A stretch of 64,000 bases of DNA. It comes from Methylobacterium sp. E-045. GTDB taxonomy: Bacteria; Pseudomonadota; Alphaproteobacteria; Rhizobiales; Beijerinckiaceae. The stretch covers positions 310,001-374,000 of the forward strand of contig NZ_JAKSYE010000125.1 of the NCBI RefSeq assembly GCF_022829685.1, given 5' to 3'. Below the pieces are notes generated by a model. That model was not told where the DNA came from, ran no database searches, and was given only the letters and a program-made list of their open reading frames with translations. The position numbers and the translations under genes are program-made. Each line of letters begins with the position of its first letter. Positions within the stretch are counted from its first letter, which is position 1. Shown here piece after piece: positions 9,703 through 18,934 of this stretch.

Positions 9703-10890
9703 ATGACCGAACCGACATTCCGAAGCGCCCGCCCCGTCCTCGTCGGGCTCGGGATGATGCTGGTCGCGTTCAACATGCGCCCCGCCCTCACCTCCGTCGG
9801 CCCCCTGCTCGATGCCATCCGGGCCGAGACCGGCCTGACCGCCGCGGGAGCGGCGTTCCTGACGACCCTGCCGGTCCTGTGCCTCGGCCTCGCCTGCGTG
9901 CTCGGCCCGGTCATGGTCCGCCGGACGGGGGCGGAGCGCGGCGTGCTGGTCGCGGTCCTGGTCATCGCCCTCGGCTCGGCCCTGCGCGGGCTCGGCGGGC
10001 TCCCTCCCCTGTTCGCCGGGGCCTGTATCGCGGCCGTCGGGATCGGCCTTGCCGGCGTCTTGTTGCCGGGATTGGTGAAGCGGGATTTCTCCGGGCAGGC
10101 CGGGTTGATGACAGGCCTCTACACGATGGTCCTCTGTCTCGGCGCGGCCACGGGTGCCGGATCGGCGGTGCCCCTGGCCGATGCCTTCGGGGGCTGGACG
10201 CGGGCAATGGCGGCCTGGGCCGTGCCCGCCGTGGCGGCGGCCATCGCCTGGATCGTCTTCGTACCCCACCGGGAGAAAGGGCCGCCCCCCGCCCGCCGCC
10301 GCCCGCTCTGGCGCGATCCCCTCGCCTGGCAGGTCACCGGGTTCATGGGCCTGCAATCCTCGCTCGCCTACATCACCTTCGGCTGGCTCCCGGTCGTGCT
10401 GCAGAGCCGCGGCCTCTCGGCGGTGGAGGCCGGGTTCGTCACCTCCATCATGAGCATCGGGCAGGCACCGAGCGCCCTCCTCGTGCCGGCCTTCGCGGCA
10501 CGCCTGCGCGATCAGCGCGGAATCGCGATCGCCCTCCTCGCCCTCTCTGCGGCAAGTTTCCTCGCCCTCGTCGATGCCCCTGTGGCCTTCGTCCTCCCGT
10601 TCGGCATCGGGCTCGGGCTGGGGATCGGCGGCCTGTTCGGTCTCGCCCTCACCATCGTGGTGCTGCGCGCCCGCGACGGGGTCGGCGCGGCCGATCTCTC
10701 GGCGATGTCCCAGGCGGTGGGCTATTCCATCGCCGCCCTCGGCCCGCTGGGATTCGGACTGGCGCACGACCTGTTCGGCGGGTGGCGCGTCTCGGCCGGA
10801 CTGTTCTGCGTCATCGCCGTGGCGTCGGGACTCTTCGCCCTCGGCGCGGGCCGCGACCGGAAGGTCGGAGCGCCTTCCGCCGCCGGATGA
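9703..10890 (+). CDS. MFS transporter, CynX/NimT family
   Basis: A 395-residue, roughly 12-helix major facilitator. The start region NMRPALTSVGPLLDAIRAETG is characteristic of the cyanate/nitroimidazole (CynX/NimT/YycB) group. Substrate is unknown: no cyanase gene (cynS) is adjacent, so a cyanate role is not supported by context. A GTG at 9667 overlaps the lnt stop and is an alternative start giving 12 more residues. Other Rhizobiales often have metK or a regulator after lnt, so this gene is a local variation. It is followed by a hairpin-rich region rather than another gene. Confidence 0.85.
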   Translation: MTEPTFRSARPVLVGLGMMLVAFNMRPALTSVGPLLDAIRAETGLTAAGAAFLTTLPVLCLGLACVLGPVMVRRTGAERGVLVAVLVIALGSALRGLGGLPPLFAGACIAAVGIGLAGVLLPGLVKRDFSGQAGLMTGLYTMVLCLGAATGAGSAVPLADAFGGWTRAMAAWAVPAVAAAIAWIVFVPHREKGPPPARRRPLWRDPLAWQVTGFMGLQSSLAYITFGWLPVVLQSRGLSAVEAGFVTSIMSIGQAPSALLVPAFAARLRDQRGIAIALLALSAASFLALVDAPVAFVLPFGIGLGLGIGGLFGLALTIVVLRARDGVGAADLSAMSQAVGYSIAALGPLGFGLAHDLFGGWRVSAGLFCVIAVASGLFALGAGRDRKVGAPSAAG

Positions 10891-10896
10891 CCTCAT

Positions 10897-10929
10897 AAAA
10901 AATCCCCGCGATCACGAGGATCGCGGGGA
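10897..10929 (-). terminator. Intrinsic terminator read on the minus strand
   Basis: A perfect 10-bp stem (CCCCGCGATC at 10904-10913 with its complement at 10919-10928, five-base loop), extended by a T-A pair, is followed on the minus strand by six T (A10897-10902). The T-run is only on the minus-strand side, so it should stop leftward transcription coming from katA; it may also end the MFS transcript less efficiently. Confidence 0.8.
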
Positions 10930-10937
10930 GGTCATGG

Positions 10938-11045
10938 CTTGAAGCATTTTCCGCAATCTCCGGATCACGGAAAATTCTCTAACCTGCTGTGTAGCCGCAT
11001 TTTCTTCACGCGAGCCGGCATCCACCTCGCTTGAAAATGCTCTAG
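10938..11045 (-). repeat. Dispersed ~106-bp repeat with terminal inverted repeats, copy A
   Basis: Read on the minus strand this matches the plus-strand sequence at 56286-56391 at about 87 of 100 aligned positions, the first 38 being identical. Each copy holds two hairpins: one framed by GCATTTTC and GAAAATGC, and one framed by ATTTTCCG and CGGAAAAT in this copy. The outer ends resemble each other inverted (CTAGAGCAT...). No coding capacity. It looks like a REP or MITE-type element. Confidence 0.8.
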
Positions 11046-11067
11046 TCCGAATGACCGAAGCTTATAC

Positions 11068-11100
11068 CAGACCTCGATGAGTCTGACTCATCGAGGTCTG
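11068..11100. repeat. 33-bp perfect palindrome in katA 3' region
   Basis: CAGACCTCGATGAGTC (11068-11083) and its exact complement (11085-11100) are separated by one base. As RNA the tight centre would open into a small loop on a ~14-bp stem. No T-run follows on either strand, so it is not a standard intrinsic terminator. It sits between the repeat element and the katA stop codon. Confidence 0.75.
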
Positions 11101-11137
11101 CCCGCGCGACTGCGCGGCAGCGGTCGTCCGCCGGACC

Positions 11138-11171
11138 TCACTGCCCCTGACCTATGGGTCAGGGGCAGTGA
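11138..11171. terminator. Strong hairpin just after the katA stop
   Basis: TCACTGCCCCTGACC (11138-11152) pairs perfectly with 11157-11171, leaving a four-base loop. It begins ten bases beyond the katA stop codon on the minus strand. No T-run follows, so it may protect the katA mRNA 3' end or act with Rho rather than terminate by itself. Confidence 0.6.
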
Positions 11172-11180
11172 GACTTGGTA

Positions 11181-12770
11181 TTACTCGGCGGCGACGCGGT
11201 GGGCCTGGCTGCCATCGGTGTAGGTCTCGGCCTGGAGACGCTTGCCCGGAGCCGCGCGGCCCGGTAGCGGCGGCAGGGCCTTGGCCTTCTCCAGATCGAT
11301 GCCCGCACCCTCGGCGACGCGGCGGCCATAATCCTCGTCGGCATGCCAGAAGTGCCAGACCATCCGCAGCTGGATGGGCTCCGGGCACTGCTTCATGTCG
11401 CCGACGAGATTGGCGATCAGGTCGTCACGCTCCCAATCCTGGAACGAGCGGTAGCGCACGCCCGCCTGGGTATAGTCGTCCTCGGTGCGCGAGGTCTGAT
11501 AGCGGCCGAGCTGGCCCTGGACCGGCTGGTGGTAGTCCTTCGCCGGCTTTGGAGCCTCGCGCAGGCCTTCGGCCAGGGTCGAGGGCTCGTAGTTGATGTG
11601 ACGGTTCGGGCCGGTGCCGTCGACGCCGTAGGTCATCTGGCCGTCGCGCTGGTTCGAGTAGACCTTCACGCCGGGCTGCGGCGCGTTGATCGGCAGCTGC
11701 AGGTAGTTGGCGCCGACGCGGTAACGCTGGGTGTCCGAGTAGGACAGCGTGCGCCCCTGGAGCATCTTGTCGTCCGAGAAGTCGATGCCGTCGACCAGCA
11801 CGCCAGTGCCGAACGCCGATTGCTCGACTTCCGCGAAGAAGTTGTCCGGCACGCGGTCCAGCACCATGCGGCCCACGGGCAGCAGCGGGAAGTCTTCCAC
11901 CGGCCACAGCTTCGTGTCGTCGAGGGGATCGAACGACAGGTGGTCGTTCGGGCCGTCCGGCATGATCTGCACGCAGAACTCCCACTCGGGGAAGTTGTCC
12001 TTGGAGATGTTGTCATAGAGGTCGCGGGTGGCGTGACCGACATCCTTGGCCTGGATCTCTGCCGCCTGGGCCGAGGTGAGGTTACGGATGCCCTGCTTGG
12101 GCTCCCAGTGGAACTTGCACAGCACGGCCTCGCCCTGGTCGTTGACCAGCTTGTAGGTGTTGACGCCCGAGCCCTCCATCTCGCGGTAGTTCGCGGGGAT
12201 GCCCCAGGGCGACTTCAGGTGCGTCACCATGTGGATGGCTTCGGGGTGCTGGGCCACGAAGTCGAAGAAGCGCCACGCCTCCTGGCGGTTCGTCACCGGG
12301 TCCGGCTTGAACGCGTGGATCATGTCAGGGAACTTGATCGCGTCGCGGATGAAGAAGACCTTCAGGTTGTTGCCCACGAGGTCCCAGTTGCCGTCGACGG
12401 TCTTGAACTTCACCGCGAAGCCGCGCGGGTCGCGCTCGGTCTCAGGCGACTCCTTGGCGCCGGCCACGGTGGAGAAACGCACGAACATCGGCGTCTTCAC
12501 GCCGGTCTCGTTGAGCACCCGGGCGCGGGTGTACTTGGAGGCGGGCTCGTTGCCGATCTTGCCGTAGGCCTCGAAGTAGCCGTGCGCGCCGGCGCCGCGG
12601 GCATGCACGACCCGCTCGGGAATCCGCTCGCGGTCGAAGTGGGTGATCTTCTCGATGAACTGATAGTTCTCGAGGGTCGCAGGTCCCCGCTCGCCGACCG
12701 TGCGCGTGCTCTGGTTGTCGCGGACCGGATGGCCCTGGCGGGTGGTCAGAATCGGGCGTTGATCGCTCAT
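11181..12770 (-). CDS. katA: Monofunctional heme catalase
   Basis: A 529-residue small-subunit catalase that dismutates hydrogen peroxide to water and oxygen. Catalytic residues are visible: distal H56 (RVVHARG), N135 (LVGNN) and the proximal heme-ligand Y344 ([10 protein letters not shown]). Length suits a clade 1/3 cytosolic catalase without the C-terminal flavodoxin-like domain of large catalases. The ATG complementary to 12768-12770 gives the usual N-terminus; longer upstream frame is intergenic. It is divergent from oxyR across 148 bp, so H2O2-dependent activation by OxyR is expected. Confidence 0.95.
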   Translation of the reverse strand: MSDQRPILTTRQGHPVRDNQSTRTVGERGPATLENYQFIEKITHFDRERIPERVVHARGAGAHGYFEAYGKIGNEPASKYTRARVLNETGVKTPMFVRFSTVAGAKESPETERDPRGFAVKFKTVDGNWDLVGNNLKVFFIRDAIKFPDMIHAFKPDPVTNRQEAWRFFDFVAQHPEAIHMVTHLKSPWGIPANYREMEGSGVNTYKLVNDQGEAVLCKFHWEPKQGIRNLTSAQAAEIQAKDVGHATRDLYDNISKDNFPEWEFCVQIMPDGPNDHLSFDPLDDTKLWPVEDFPLLPVGRMVLDRVPDNFFAEVEQSAFGTGVLVDGIDFSDDKMLQGRTLSYSDTQRYRVGANYLQLPINAPQPGVKVYSNQRDGQMTYGVDGTGPNRHINYEPSTLAEGLREAPKPAKDYHQPVQGQLGRYQTSRTEDDYTQAGVRYRSFQDWERDDLIANLVGDMKQCPEPIQLRMVWHFWHADEDYGRRVAEGAGIDLEKAKALPPLPGRAAPGKRLQAETYTDGSQAHRVAAE

Positions 12771-12905
12771 GCGGAACTCTCTCCTGAAATGTCGGGACGA
12801 TCCAGATCGGCCATGCGGCGTCGCCACGCCATCCTGGAATCGTTCTGAGACACCCTTATGAACCGCTCCGCATCGTTTGGCTAATGCATCGTCGCAAAGG
12901 CTGCG

Positions 12906-12920
12906 ATAGATAGAGCCTAT
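12906..12920. promoter_or_regulatory. Candidate OxyR-binding site overlapping the oxyR start
   Basis: The sequence reads ATAG, seven bases, CTAT. Against the established OxyR half-motif ATAGnTnnnAnCTAT it matches every conserved position except the single A in the spacer. Its right end (CTAT, 12917-12920) runs into the oxyR ATG (12919-12921). It is suited to autorepression; its role at katA, whose ATG is about 135 bp away, is inferred. Confidence 0.5.
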
Positions 12921-13878
12921 GAACGTATCGGGTCTGTCCCTCAGGGATCTGGAATATGCCGTGGCCGTCGCCGAGGAGAACCACTTCGGCAGGGCGGCCG
13001 AACGCTGCAACGTGAGCCAGCCGACCCTGAGCGTGCAGGTCCGCAAGCTCGAAGAGGCCCTGGGCCTCGTCCTGTTCGAGCGCGGCAACCGGCGGGTCAT
13101 GCTGACACCGGCGGGGCAGAGCATCGTCCGGCAGGCGCGCACGGTGCTGGCGGAGGCGCAGCGCCTGCTGGCCCTGGCGAGCGAAGGGCGCGGCGCGCCG
13201 CTCACCGGGCGGTTGGTCCTGGCCGCGATCCAGACCCTGGGACCGTATCTCTTTCCCCTCGTGCTCCGGATGTTGAGGCAGGAATTTCCCGTCCTGTCCC
13301 TCGCGTTGAGCGAGGCGAAGACGGCGGAGATCCTGGAGGGGTTGCGCGACGGCAGGGTCGATGCGGCCTTGATCTCCCTGCCGATTCCGACCTCCGGGCT
13401 CACCGTCTCGCCCCTGTTCATCGAGCCGTTCCTGCTGGCCTGCCCCGCCGACCATGCCCTCGCCCAGGGCGGGGCGTTGCGGGCCACCGACATCGCCGGG
13501 CCGGACCTGCTTCTCCTCGACGAGGGCAATTGCCTGCGCGACCAGGCCGTTGCCGCGTGCGGTGCCGGTTCGGCGGCGGGCCGCCACGCCACCTCCCTCG
13601 AGACCCTGCGCTCCATGGTGGCGGCCGGTGCGGGCTACACCCTCCTCCCCGCCCTCGCCGTGCCGGCCGGGGCCGATGCCAGCGGGCTCACCGTGACGCG
13701 CAGCTTCGATGTGGATGGACCGGGCCGGACCATCGCGCTCGCCTGGCGCTCCAGCGACCCGCGCGCCAGCGGTTTGGCGCATCTGGCGAGCTTCTTCAGG
13801 GCGCATGCGCCCGCCGGCACCGCGGCGTTTCGCGACGATGCCCCGGCGGGCCGTGACAGCGTCGCCGATCCGGTGTAG
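12919..13878 (+). CDS. oxyR: Peroxide-sensing LysR-family regulator OxyR
   Basis: A 319-residue LysR-type regulator: N-terminal winged HTH (about residues 5-65; [14 protein letters not shown] recognition region) and a C-terminal periplasmic-binding-like sensor domain. The redox pair typical of OxyR is intact as C205 and C214 in [12 protein letters not shown], the same CxxxxxxxxC spacing that forms the disulfide on H2O2 exposure in E. coli. Divergent transcription from katA supports the role. The ATG at 12919 is the only usable start; the ribosome-binding site is weak. Confidence 0.93.
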   Translation: MNVSGLSLRDLEYAVAVAEENHFGRAAERCNVSQPTLSVQVRKLEEALGLVLFERGNRRVMLTPAGQSIVRQARTVLAEAQRLLALASEGRGAPLTGRLVLAAIQTLGPYLFPLVLRMLRQEFPVLSLALSEAKTAEILEGLRDGRVDAALISLPIPTSGLTVSPLFIEPFLLACPADHALAQGGALRATDIAGPDLLLLDEGNCLRDQAVAACGAGSAAGRHATSLETLRSMVAAGAGYTLLPALAVPAGADASGLTVTRSFDVDGPGRTIALAWRSSDPRASGLAHLASFFRAHAPAGTAAFRDDAPAGRDSVADPV

Positions 13879-13908
13879 CGCCGGCTGCCTTTCCAAGAAC
13901 GGTCTCCC

Positions 13909-14958
13909 GTGCCCAGCCCGCGCTCCCTCGGCCTCTGGACGGCGCTCGTCGCCGCCTCGGCAGCCATCGCCTATAGCCTCACGTTGGCGCAATTTCCGGC
14001 GGCGCTCCTTCTGGGGCCGATGCTCGTGGCCATCGCTTTCGGGGTGGGCGGGGCGAGCCTCTCCTTGGCGAGGCCCGGTTTCCAGGCTGCGCAGGCCATC
14101 ATCGGCTGCCTCGTGGCCAAATCCGTGACCGCCGACATCGTCGGGACGATCCTCGATGACGGGTTGCTGATCCTCGCCGTGGTCCTCGTGACCGTGATGG
14201 CCGGCGCCCTAGTCGGCTGGGCGCTGACCCGCCTGCGCATCCTCCCCGGCAGCACCGCCGCCTGGGGCTCCTCCCCCGGCGGTGCCGCCGCCATGACGGC
14301 CATGGCAGAAGAGTACGGTGCGGATCCGCGCCTCGTCGCCTTCATGCAATATGTCCGCGTCGCCGCCGTCGTCCTCTCGGCCTCCGTCGTCGCTCGCATC
14401 CTCACGGACACGTCGGTCCCGGCAAAGGCCGCATCCCCGACCCATGCCGGCCTCCTCCCCGTCCTCGCGACCCTCGCGGTCGCCGGGATCGGCGTCGCGC
14501 TGGCCAGGCTTCTGCGCCTGCCGGCGAGTGCGCTTATCGGGCCGATGATCCTGGGTGCTGTCCTCCATGCCATGGGCCTCGTCGCGATGGCCCTTCCCGA
14601 TCCGATCCTCGACCTCGCCTATGCCTGTATCGGCTGGTATGTCGGCCTGCGCTTTACCGCGCAGACATTGCGCGAGACCTTCGCGGCCCTGCCGGGCATC
14701 CTCACCGCGACCATCGCCGTCATTGCCCTCTGCGGCGGCTGGGCCTACGGCCTGACGTTCCTGCTTCCGGTGGACTTCCTCACCGCCTTTCTCGCCACCA
14801 GTCCGGGCGGGCTCGACTCCGTGGCGATCATCGCGGTCGGCTCGAAGGCCGACGTGTCCTTCGTCCTCGCCGTGCAGACCCTGCGCCTGTTCGTGGTGCT
14901 CCTCACAGGGCCCCTCCTCGCGAAATGGATCGCCCGCGGCGCTCCCGCGGATTTTTGA
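13909..14958 (+). CDS. AbrB-family (PF05145-type) integral membrane protein
   Basis: A 349-residue protein with about ten membrane helices arranged as two similar halves, each with a Gly/Ala-rich SPGG segment (SSPGGAAAMTAM near residue 121 and TSPGGLDSVAII near residue 300). This is the hallmark of the family annotated as AbrB, YgaA-like or putative ammonia monooxygenase; those names are historical and the transported substrate is unknown. It starts with GTG 30 bases after oxyR and ends four bases before dgkA, so the three may share a transcript. Confidence 0.8.
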   Translation: MPSPRSLGLWTALVAASAAIAYSLTLAQFPAALLLGPMLVAIAFGVGGASLSLARPGFQAAQAIIGCLVAKSVTADIVGTILDDGLLILAVVLVTVMAGALVGWALTRLRILPGSTAAWGSSPGGAAAMTAMAEEYGADPRLVAFMQYVRVAAVVLSASVVARILTDTSVPAKAASPTHAGLLPVLATLAVAGIGVALARLLRLPASALIGPMILGAVLHAMGLVAMALPDPILDLAYACIGWYVGLRFTAQTLRETFAALPGILTATIAVIALCGGWAYGLTFLLPVDFLTAFLATSPGGLDSVAIIAVGSKADVSFVLAVQTLRLFVVLLTGPLLAKWIARGAPADF

Positions 14959-14962
14959 CCCC

Positions 14963-15316
14963 ATGCGCGCGCTCTATCTCGCTTTCCTCAACTCCTGGCG
15001 GGGCCTCGTCTTCGGTGCCCGGACCGAGCGGGCCCTGCGCCTGGAACTCGTCCTGCTGGTGTTCGGCGTTCCGGCCGCGTTGGTGATGGGCACCACGCTC
15101 TGGATTCGCGTGGCGCTCCTGGCGAGCCTGCTCCTGATGCTGGCGGCGGAGTTCCTGAACACGGCGATCGAGAAGCTCTGCGACCACCTCCACCCCGCTC
15201 ACCACGCCAGGATCGGCATCGTGAAGGATCTGGCCTCCGCCGGCGCCTTCATGGCGCAAGCTCTCGCGGCCCTTGTCTGGGCCGCGTCCGTGCTGGATCG
15301 CGTCATGGGATCGTGA
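14963..15316 (+). CDS. dgkA: Diacylglycerol kinase, prokaryotic type
   Basis: A 117-residue trimeric membrane kinase with three predicted helices and the signature AEFLNTAIEKLCD, plus KDLASAGA near the third helix. It recycles diacylglycerol to phosphatidic acid at the inner membrane. The product ends 18 bases from the stop of the converging chemoreceptor gene. Family assignment is firm; an undecaprenol kinase activity is the main alternative for short DgkA homologues. Confidence 0.92.
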   Translation: MRALYLAFLNSWRGLVFGARTERALRLELVLLVFGVPAALVMGTTLWIRVALLASLLLMLAAEFLNTAIEKLCDHLHPAHHARIGIVKDLASAGAFMAQALAALVWAASVLDRVMGS

Positions 15317-15334
15317 ACCGTCCCGGATCGGCGC

Positions 15335-16801
15335 TCAGCGCGCCATCAGGAACTTCTGCACGCTGGCGTTCAGCCCCGCCGAGTGGCCGGCGAGATCCGA
15401 GGCGACGGAGCGGACCACCTCCGCGAGTTGCCCGGTCGAGGTCGCCGCCGAGGAGACGCCGCCGATATTGACCGACATGTCCTGCGTCGCCGCCGATTGC
15501 TCCTCGACGGCACTGGCCATGGCCAATGTCAGCTTGGACAACTCGTCCACGGCGCCGGCAATCGTCTCGATGGCGCCGACGGCCTGATGGGTCGAGGCCT
15601 GGATGTCGGCGATCCGGCGGGTGATGTCGTCGGTCGCTCGCGCGGTCTGCCCTGCCAGTGCCTTGACCTCGGTCGCCACCACGGCGAAGCCGCGCCCGGC
15701 TTCCCCCGCGCGCGCCGCCTCGATGGTGGCGTTGAGCGCCAGCAAATTCGTTTGGCTGGCGATGGACTTGATCATCCCGACCACCGCGTCGACCCCTCGG
15801 GCGTTGTCGGCGAGTTGCCGGACCGTGGAATCCGTCGCTGCCGCCTGGGTGGCGATCTGCTGGGCACGCTCGGAGACGAGGCTGACCTGACCGGAGATTT
15901 CCCGGATCGAGTTGTTCATCTGCTCGGACCCGGACGCCACCGAGGTCGCGCGATGCCGGGCATCGTCGGCCGAGCGCGTCAGCCCCTCGGCGGATTCCTG
16001 CATCTTCTCGACGGCGGCGCCGACGGCGCCCACGACCCGGGACACGTCGTCCGCCATGGTGACCTGGCCCGTCACGATGGACCAGGTGAGCATCGGACCC
16101 ACATACTCCCCCCTCGGCCCATTGATGGCGGAGACGCGCAACTCCAGGACCTCCGGTCCGAGCGTGATCCTGGTACGATGCGGCAGGTGGCTCGCATCCT
16201 TGAGCATCTCGCGCTGGTGGTGCGGGTTCTTGTGGAAGACGTCGATGGACGAACCGAACATCTCGGCCACTTTGATCGGCAGATGCTGTTCGATGGAGCC
16301 GAGGGTCGTGCGCGACGTCTCGTTGAGATAGTTGATCTTGAAATCGTTCGTCGGGTCTGCCGTCATGACCGCGACCGGCATGGAGTCGATCATGGTCAGC
16401 AGCTGGGCCACTTCGTTCTTCTTGACGGTGATGTCGCTGGCGAACTTCATCACGCGCTCAGGTCTGCCGCTTCGGCCCAGTACCGGATTGTAGGTCGCCT
16501 GGAGCCAGATCGACGCCCCCTGCTTGGTCACCCGCAGAACTTCGTCCGAGATGAACTCGCCCTTCCGGAGTTTTGTCCAGATAGCAGCATAGTCTTCACT
16601 TTCACGATATGCCGCCTCGCAGAACATCCGGTGATGCTTACCCACGATTTCAGCCAGGGTGTAGCCAAAGATACCAAGAAAGTTCTCGTTCGCGTCGATG
16701 ACGGTGCCATCCATATCGAACTCGATCTTCGCCATCGAACGATCGAGCGCATCAAGCTTGGATTGGGCTTCGCTGTATCTCGGGCCGGAAAACATATTCA
16801 T
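15335..16801 (-). CDS. Soluble PAS-containing methyl-accepting chemotaxis protein
   Basis: A 488-residue receptor with no membrane helix. Two N-terminal PAS domains (about residues 15-130 and 135-250; the first has the [21 protein letters not shown] pattern of heme/FAD or small-ligand PAS) precede a coiled-coil signalling domain (about 265-488). The signalling tip reads [21 protein letters not shown]. Such cytosolic receptors usually sense internal redox or energy state. No CheA/CheW/CheR/CheB gene is nearby. The start is directly preceded by a markedly AT-rich intergenic region. Confidence 0.9.
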   Translation of the reverse strand: MNMFSGPRYSEAQSKLDALDRSMAKIEFDMDGTVIDANENFLGIFGYTLAEIVGKHHRMFCEAAYRESEDYAAIWTKLRKGEFISDEVLRVTKQGASIWLQATYNPVLGRSGRPERVMKFASDITVKKNEVAQLLTMIDSMPVAVMTADPTNDFKINYLNETSRTTLGSIEQHLPIKVAEMFGSSIDVFHKNPHHQREMLKDASHLPHRTRITLGPEVLELRVSAINGPRGEYVGPMLTWSIVTGQVTMADDVSRVVGAVGAAVEKMQESAEGLTRSADDARHRATSVASGSEQMNNSIREISGQVSLVSERAQQIATQAAATDSTVRQLADNARGVDAVVGMIKSIASQTNLLALNATIEAARAGEAGRGFAVVATEVKALAGQTARATDDITRRIADIQASTHQAVGAIETIAGAVDELSKLTLAMASAVEEQSAATQDMSVNIGGVSSAATSTGQLAEVVRSVASDLAGHSAGLNASVQKFLMAR

Positions 16802-17206
16802 CTCCGTAAGGGCACTACTAAATTATTGAAAAAAATTAATAAAAAGCTAACTGTTAAGTTTTCTCATTGATACTATGTTGGACTTGATATTATTACATGT
16901 GCTTGTTGCATCGTCTCGATGAAGATGACGGTGTGACGCCATCGGACTACTCGCGACGGTAACACTCTGCCCGGATGTTGCAGTCGTCACGGCTCGCGCA
17001 GCCGATCGTCGCGCCTCCTGCCGCCGTGAATGATGGGTGCTCGCTTCTTTGCGACGGAAGGCTTAGTTCATCGCTACGAAACCCGGCCTCCCCAGAGTGG
17101 CTCCCTGTCGTGGCACGATTGCGCGGTAGGCTGCGTCGTTCAGAAGTACCGAATTCGGCGCGGACATCATCGATCGCCGCGCCCGTCAAACCGGAGTCCT
17201 GTCTCC
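16802..17206. other. 405-bp intergenic region, AT-rich at the chemoreceptor side
   Basis: No gene is seen. The first ~120 bases (16801-16920) contain only 37 G/C, about 31%, against a window that is about two thirds G+C. It includes runs such as AAAAAAATTAATAAAAAG. The remaining ~285 bases have ordinary composition. The region separates two divergently transcribed genes and must carry both promoters. I could not identify convincing -35/-10 boxes. Confidence 0.6.
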
Positions 17207-18772
17207 TTGACCGACTACATCCGCAAGATCCTCACCGCCCGCGTCTACGACGTCGCCATCGAGAGCCCGCTCGATCCGATGCCGCGCATGTCCGCGCGCC
17301 TGGGACGCCCGGTCCTGCTCAAGCGCGAGGATCTGCAGCCGGTCTTCTCGTTCAAGCTGCGCGGCGCCTACAACAAGATGTCGGGCCTCTCGTCCGAGGT
17401 GCTGGCCCGCGGGGTCGTCTGTGCCTCCGCCGGAAACCACGCCCAGGGCGTCGCCCTGGCAGCGGCACGGCTCACCGTCCGCGCCGTCATCGTGATGCCG
17501 CGCACGACCCCCGCCATCAAGGTCGATGCCTGTCGCGCGCGCGGGGCCGAGGTGGTGTTGTTCGGCGATACGTTCGACGAGGCGCTGGGCCGTGCCCGCC
17601 AATTGGAGGTCGAACAGGGGCTGACCTTCCTCCACCCGTTCGATGATCCCGATGTGATCGCCGGACAGGGCACCATCGGCATGGAGATCCTGACCCAGCA
17701 TTCCGGGCCGATCGAGGCGATCTTCGTGCCGATCGGCGGCGGCGGCCTCGCTGCCGGCATCGCCACCTTCGTGAAATACCTGCGGCCCGAAACCAAGGTC
17801 ATCGGCGTCGAGCCCGACGATGCCGCCTGCATGGCGGCCGCTCTGGCTGCCGACGAGCGCGTGACGCTGGCCACCGTCGGCCTCTTCGCCGATGGCGTCG
17901 CCGTGCGTCAGGCCGGTGAAGAGACCTTCCGCCTCTGCCGCGAGCATCTCGACGGGGTCATCACCGTCGATACCGACGCGATGTGCGCGGCGGTCAAGGA
18001 CATCTTCGACGATACCCGCGCGGTCTCCGAGCCCTCCGGCGCGCTGGCTCTGGCCGGTGCGAAGGTCTACGCGGCGCGCGAGGGCAACTCGGCGGGGACG
18101 CTGGTGGCGATCTCGTCCGGTGCCAACCTCAACTTCGATCGCCTGCGCCACATCGCCGAGCGCGCCGAGATCGGCGAGCAGCGCGAGGCACTCCTCGGCG
18201 TCACGATCCCTGAGCAGGCGGGCTCCTATCGCGCCTTCATCCGCCATCTCGGCCCGCGCGCGATCACCGAGTTCAACTACCGCTACGCGCCCTCCGCCGA
18301 GGCGCAGATCTTCGTGGGCATCAACCTGCCCGGTGGAATCCCGGAGAAGCGCGACCTCATCGCGGGCCTTCGGGCCGACGGTTACCGCGTGGTCGATCTC
18401 AGCGACAACGAGATGGCCAAGGTGCACATCCGATACATGGTCGGCGGCCGTTCGACCGAGCTCACCGACGAGCGCATCTACCGGTTCCAGTTCCCGGAGC
18501 GTCCCGGTGCCCTCCTGCGGTTCCTCGACGGCCTGGCGGACGGGTTCAACATCACCCTGTTCCATTACCGTAACCATGGTGCCGATTACGGACGGGTGCT
18601 CGCCGGGATCAGCGTCCCGGCCGACGAGCGCCAGCGTTTCGACACCGCCCTGGACGCTCTCGGATACCCGTGTGTCGATGAGACGGACAATCTTGCCTAT
18701 CGCCTGTTCCTGGCGACGGGAGAGACCGCCCGGCCGGAAATCGCGACATCCGACGCCGCCTCCGGCCTTTGA
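17207..18772 (+). CDS. ilvA: Threonine dehydratase (threonine ammonia-lyase), biosynthetic
   Basis: A 521-residue fold-type-II PLP enzyme that converts threonine to 2-oxobutanoate, the first step to isoleucine. The PLP lysine lies in SFKLRGAYNKM and the phosphate-binding Gly loop is GGGGLAAGI. The C-terminal third contains two ACT-like regulatory domains (segments starting LLGVTIPEQAGSYRAF and YRFQFPERPGALLRF), as in feedback-inhibited IlvA rather than catabolic TdcB. The TTG at 17207 is chosen because it gives LTDYIRKILTA, which is the IlvA N-terminus, with GGAG about ten bases upstream. Confidence 0.92.
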   Translation: MTDYIRKILTARVYDVAIESPLDPMPRMSARLGRPVLLKREDLQPVFSFKLRGAYNKMSGLSSEVLARGVVCASAGNHAQGVALAAARLTVRAVIVMPRTTPAIKVDACRARGAEVVLFGDTFDEALGRARQLEVEQGLTFLHPFDDPDVIAGQGTIGMEILTQHSGPIEAIFVPIGGGGLAAGIATFVKYLRPETKVIGVEPDDAACMAAALAADERVTLATVGLFADGVAVRQAGEETFRLCREHLDGVITVDTDAMCAAVKDIFDDTRAVSEPSGALALAGAKVYAAREGNSAGTLVAISSGANLNFDRLRHIAERAEIGEQREALLGVTIPEQAGSYRAFIRHLGPRAITEFNYRYAPSAEAQIFVGINLPGGIPEKRDLIAGLRADGYRVVDLSDNEMAKVHIRYMVGGRSTELTDERIYRFQFPERPGALLRFLDGLADGFNITLFHYRNHGADYGRVLAGISVPADERQRFDTALDALGYPCVDETDNLAYRLFLATGETARPEIATSDAASGL

Positions 18773-18934
18773 GGGCTCTTCGATGACGCTCGTCCCGGGC
18801 GTCCTTCGTGGCGACCGGGAGATGACGAATCGGCATTTTTGCCGGGAGAAATACGTAGCCGCGGCTCCGGGGAACACTTTCTAAATTCGGCCGAGGATAA
18901 CGTGCGCCCAGTTTTTTCAGGGGCTCACGTCTTT

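Noticed and set aside
6131-9718. 1195-codon open frame on the minus strand
   Set aside because: It is antisense to ybeY, corC and lnt. Long antisense frames are expected at this G+C content. No domain is recognisable, and His/Gly/Arg-rich low-complexity composition is typical of such shadows.
9667-10890. CynX-like gene as part of a cyanate utilisation operon
   Set aside because: No cynS or cynR-like gene is adjacent. Only the transporter family is supported, not the substrate.
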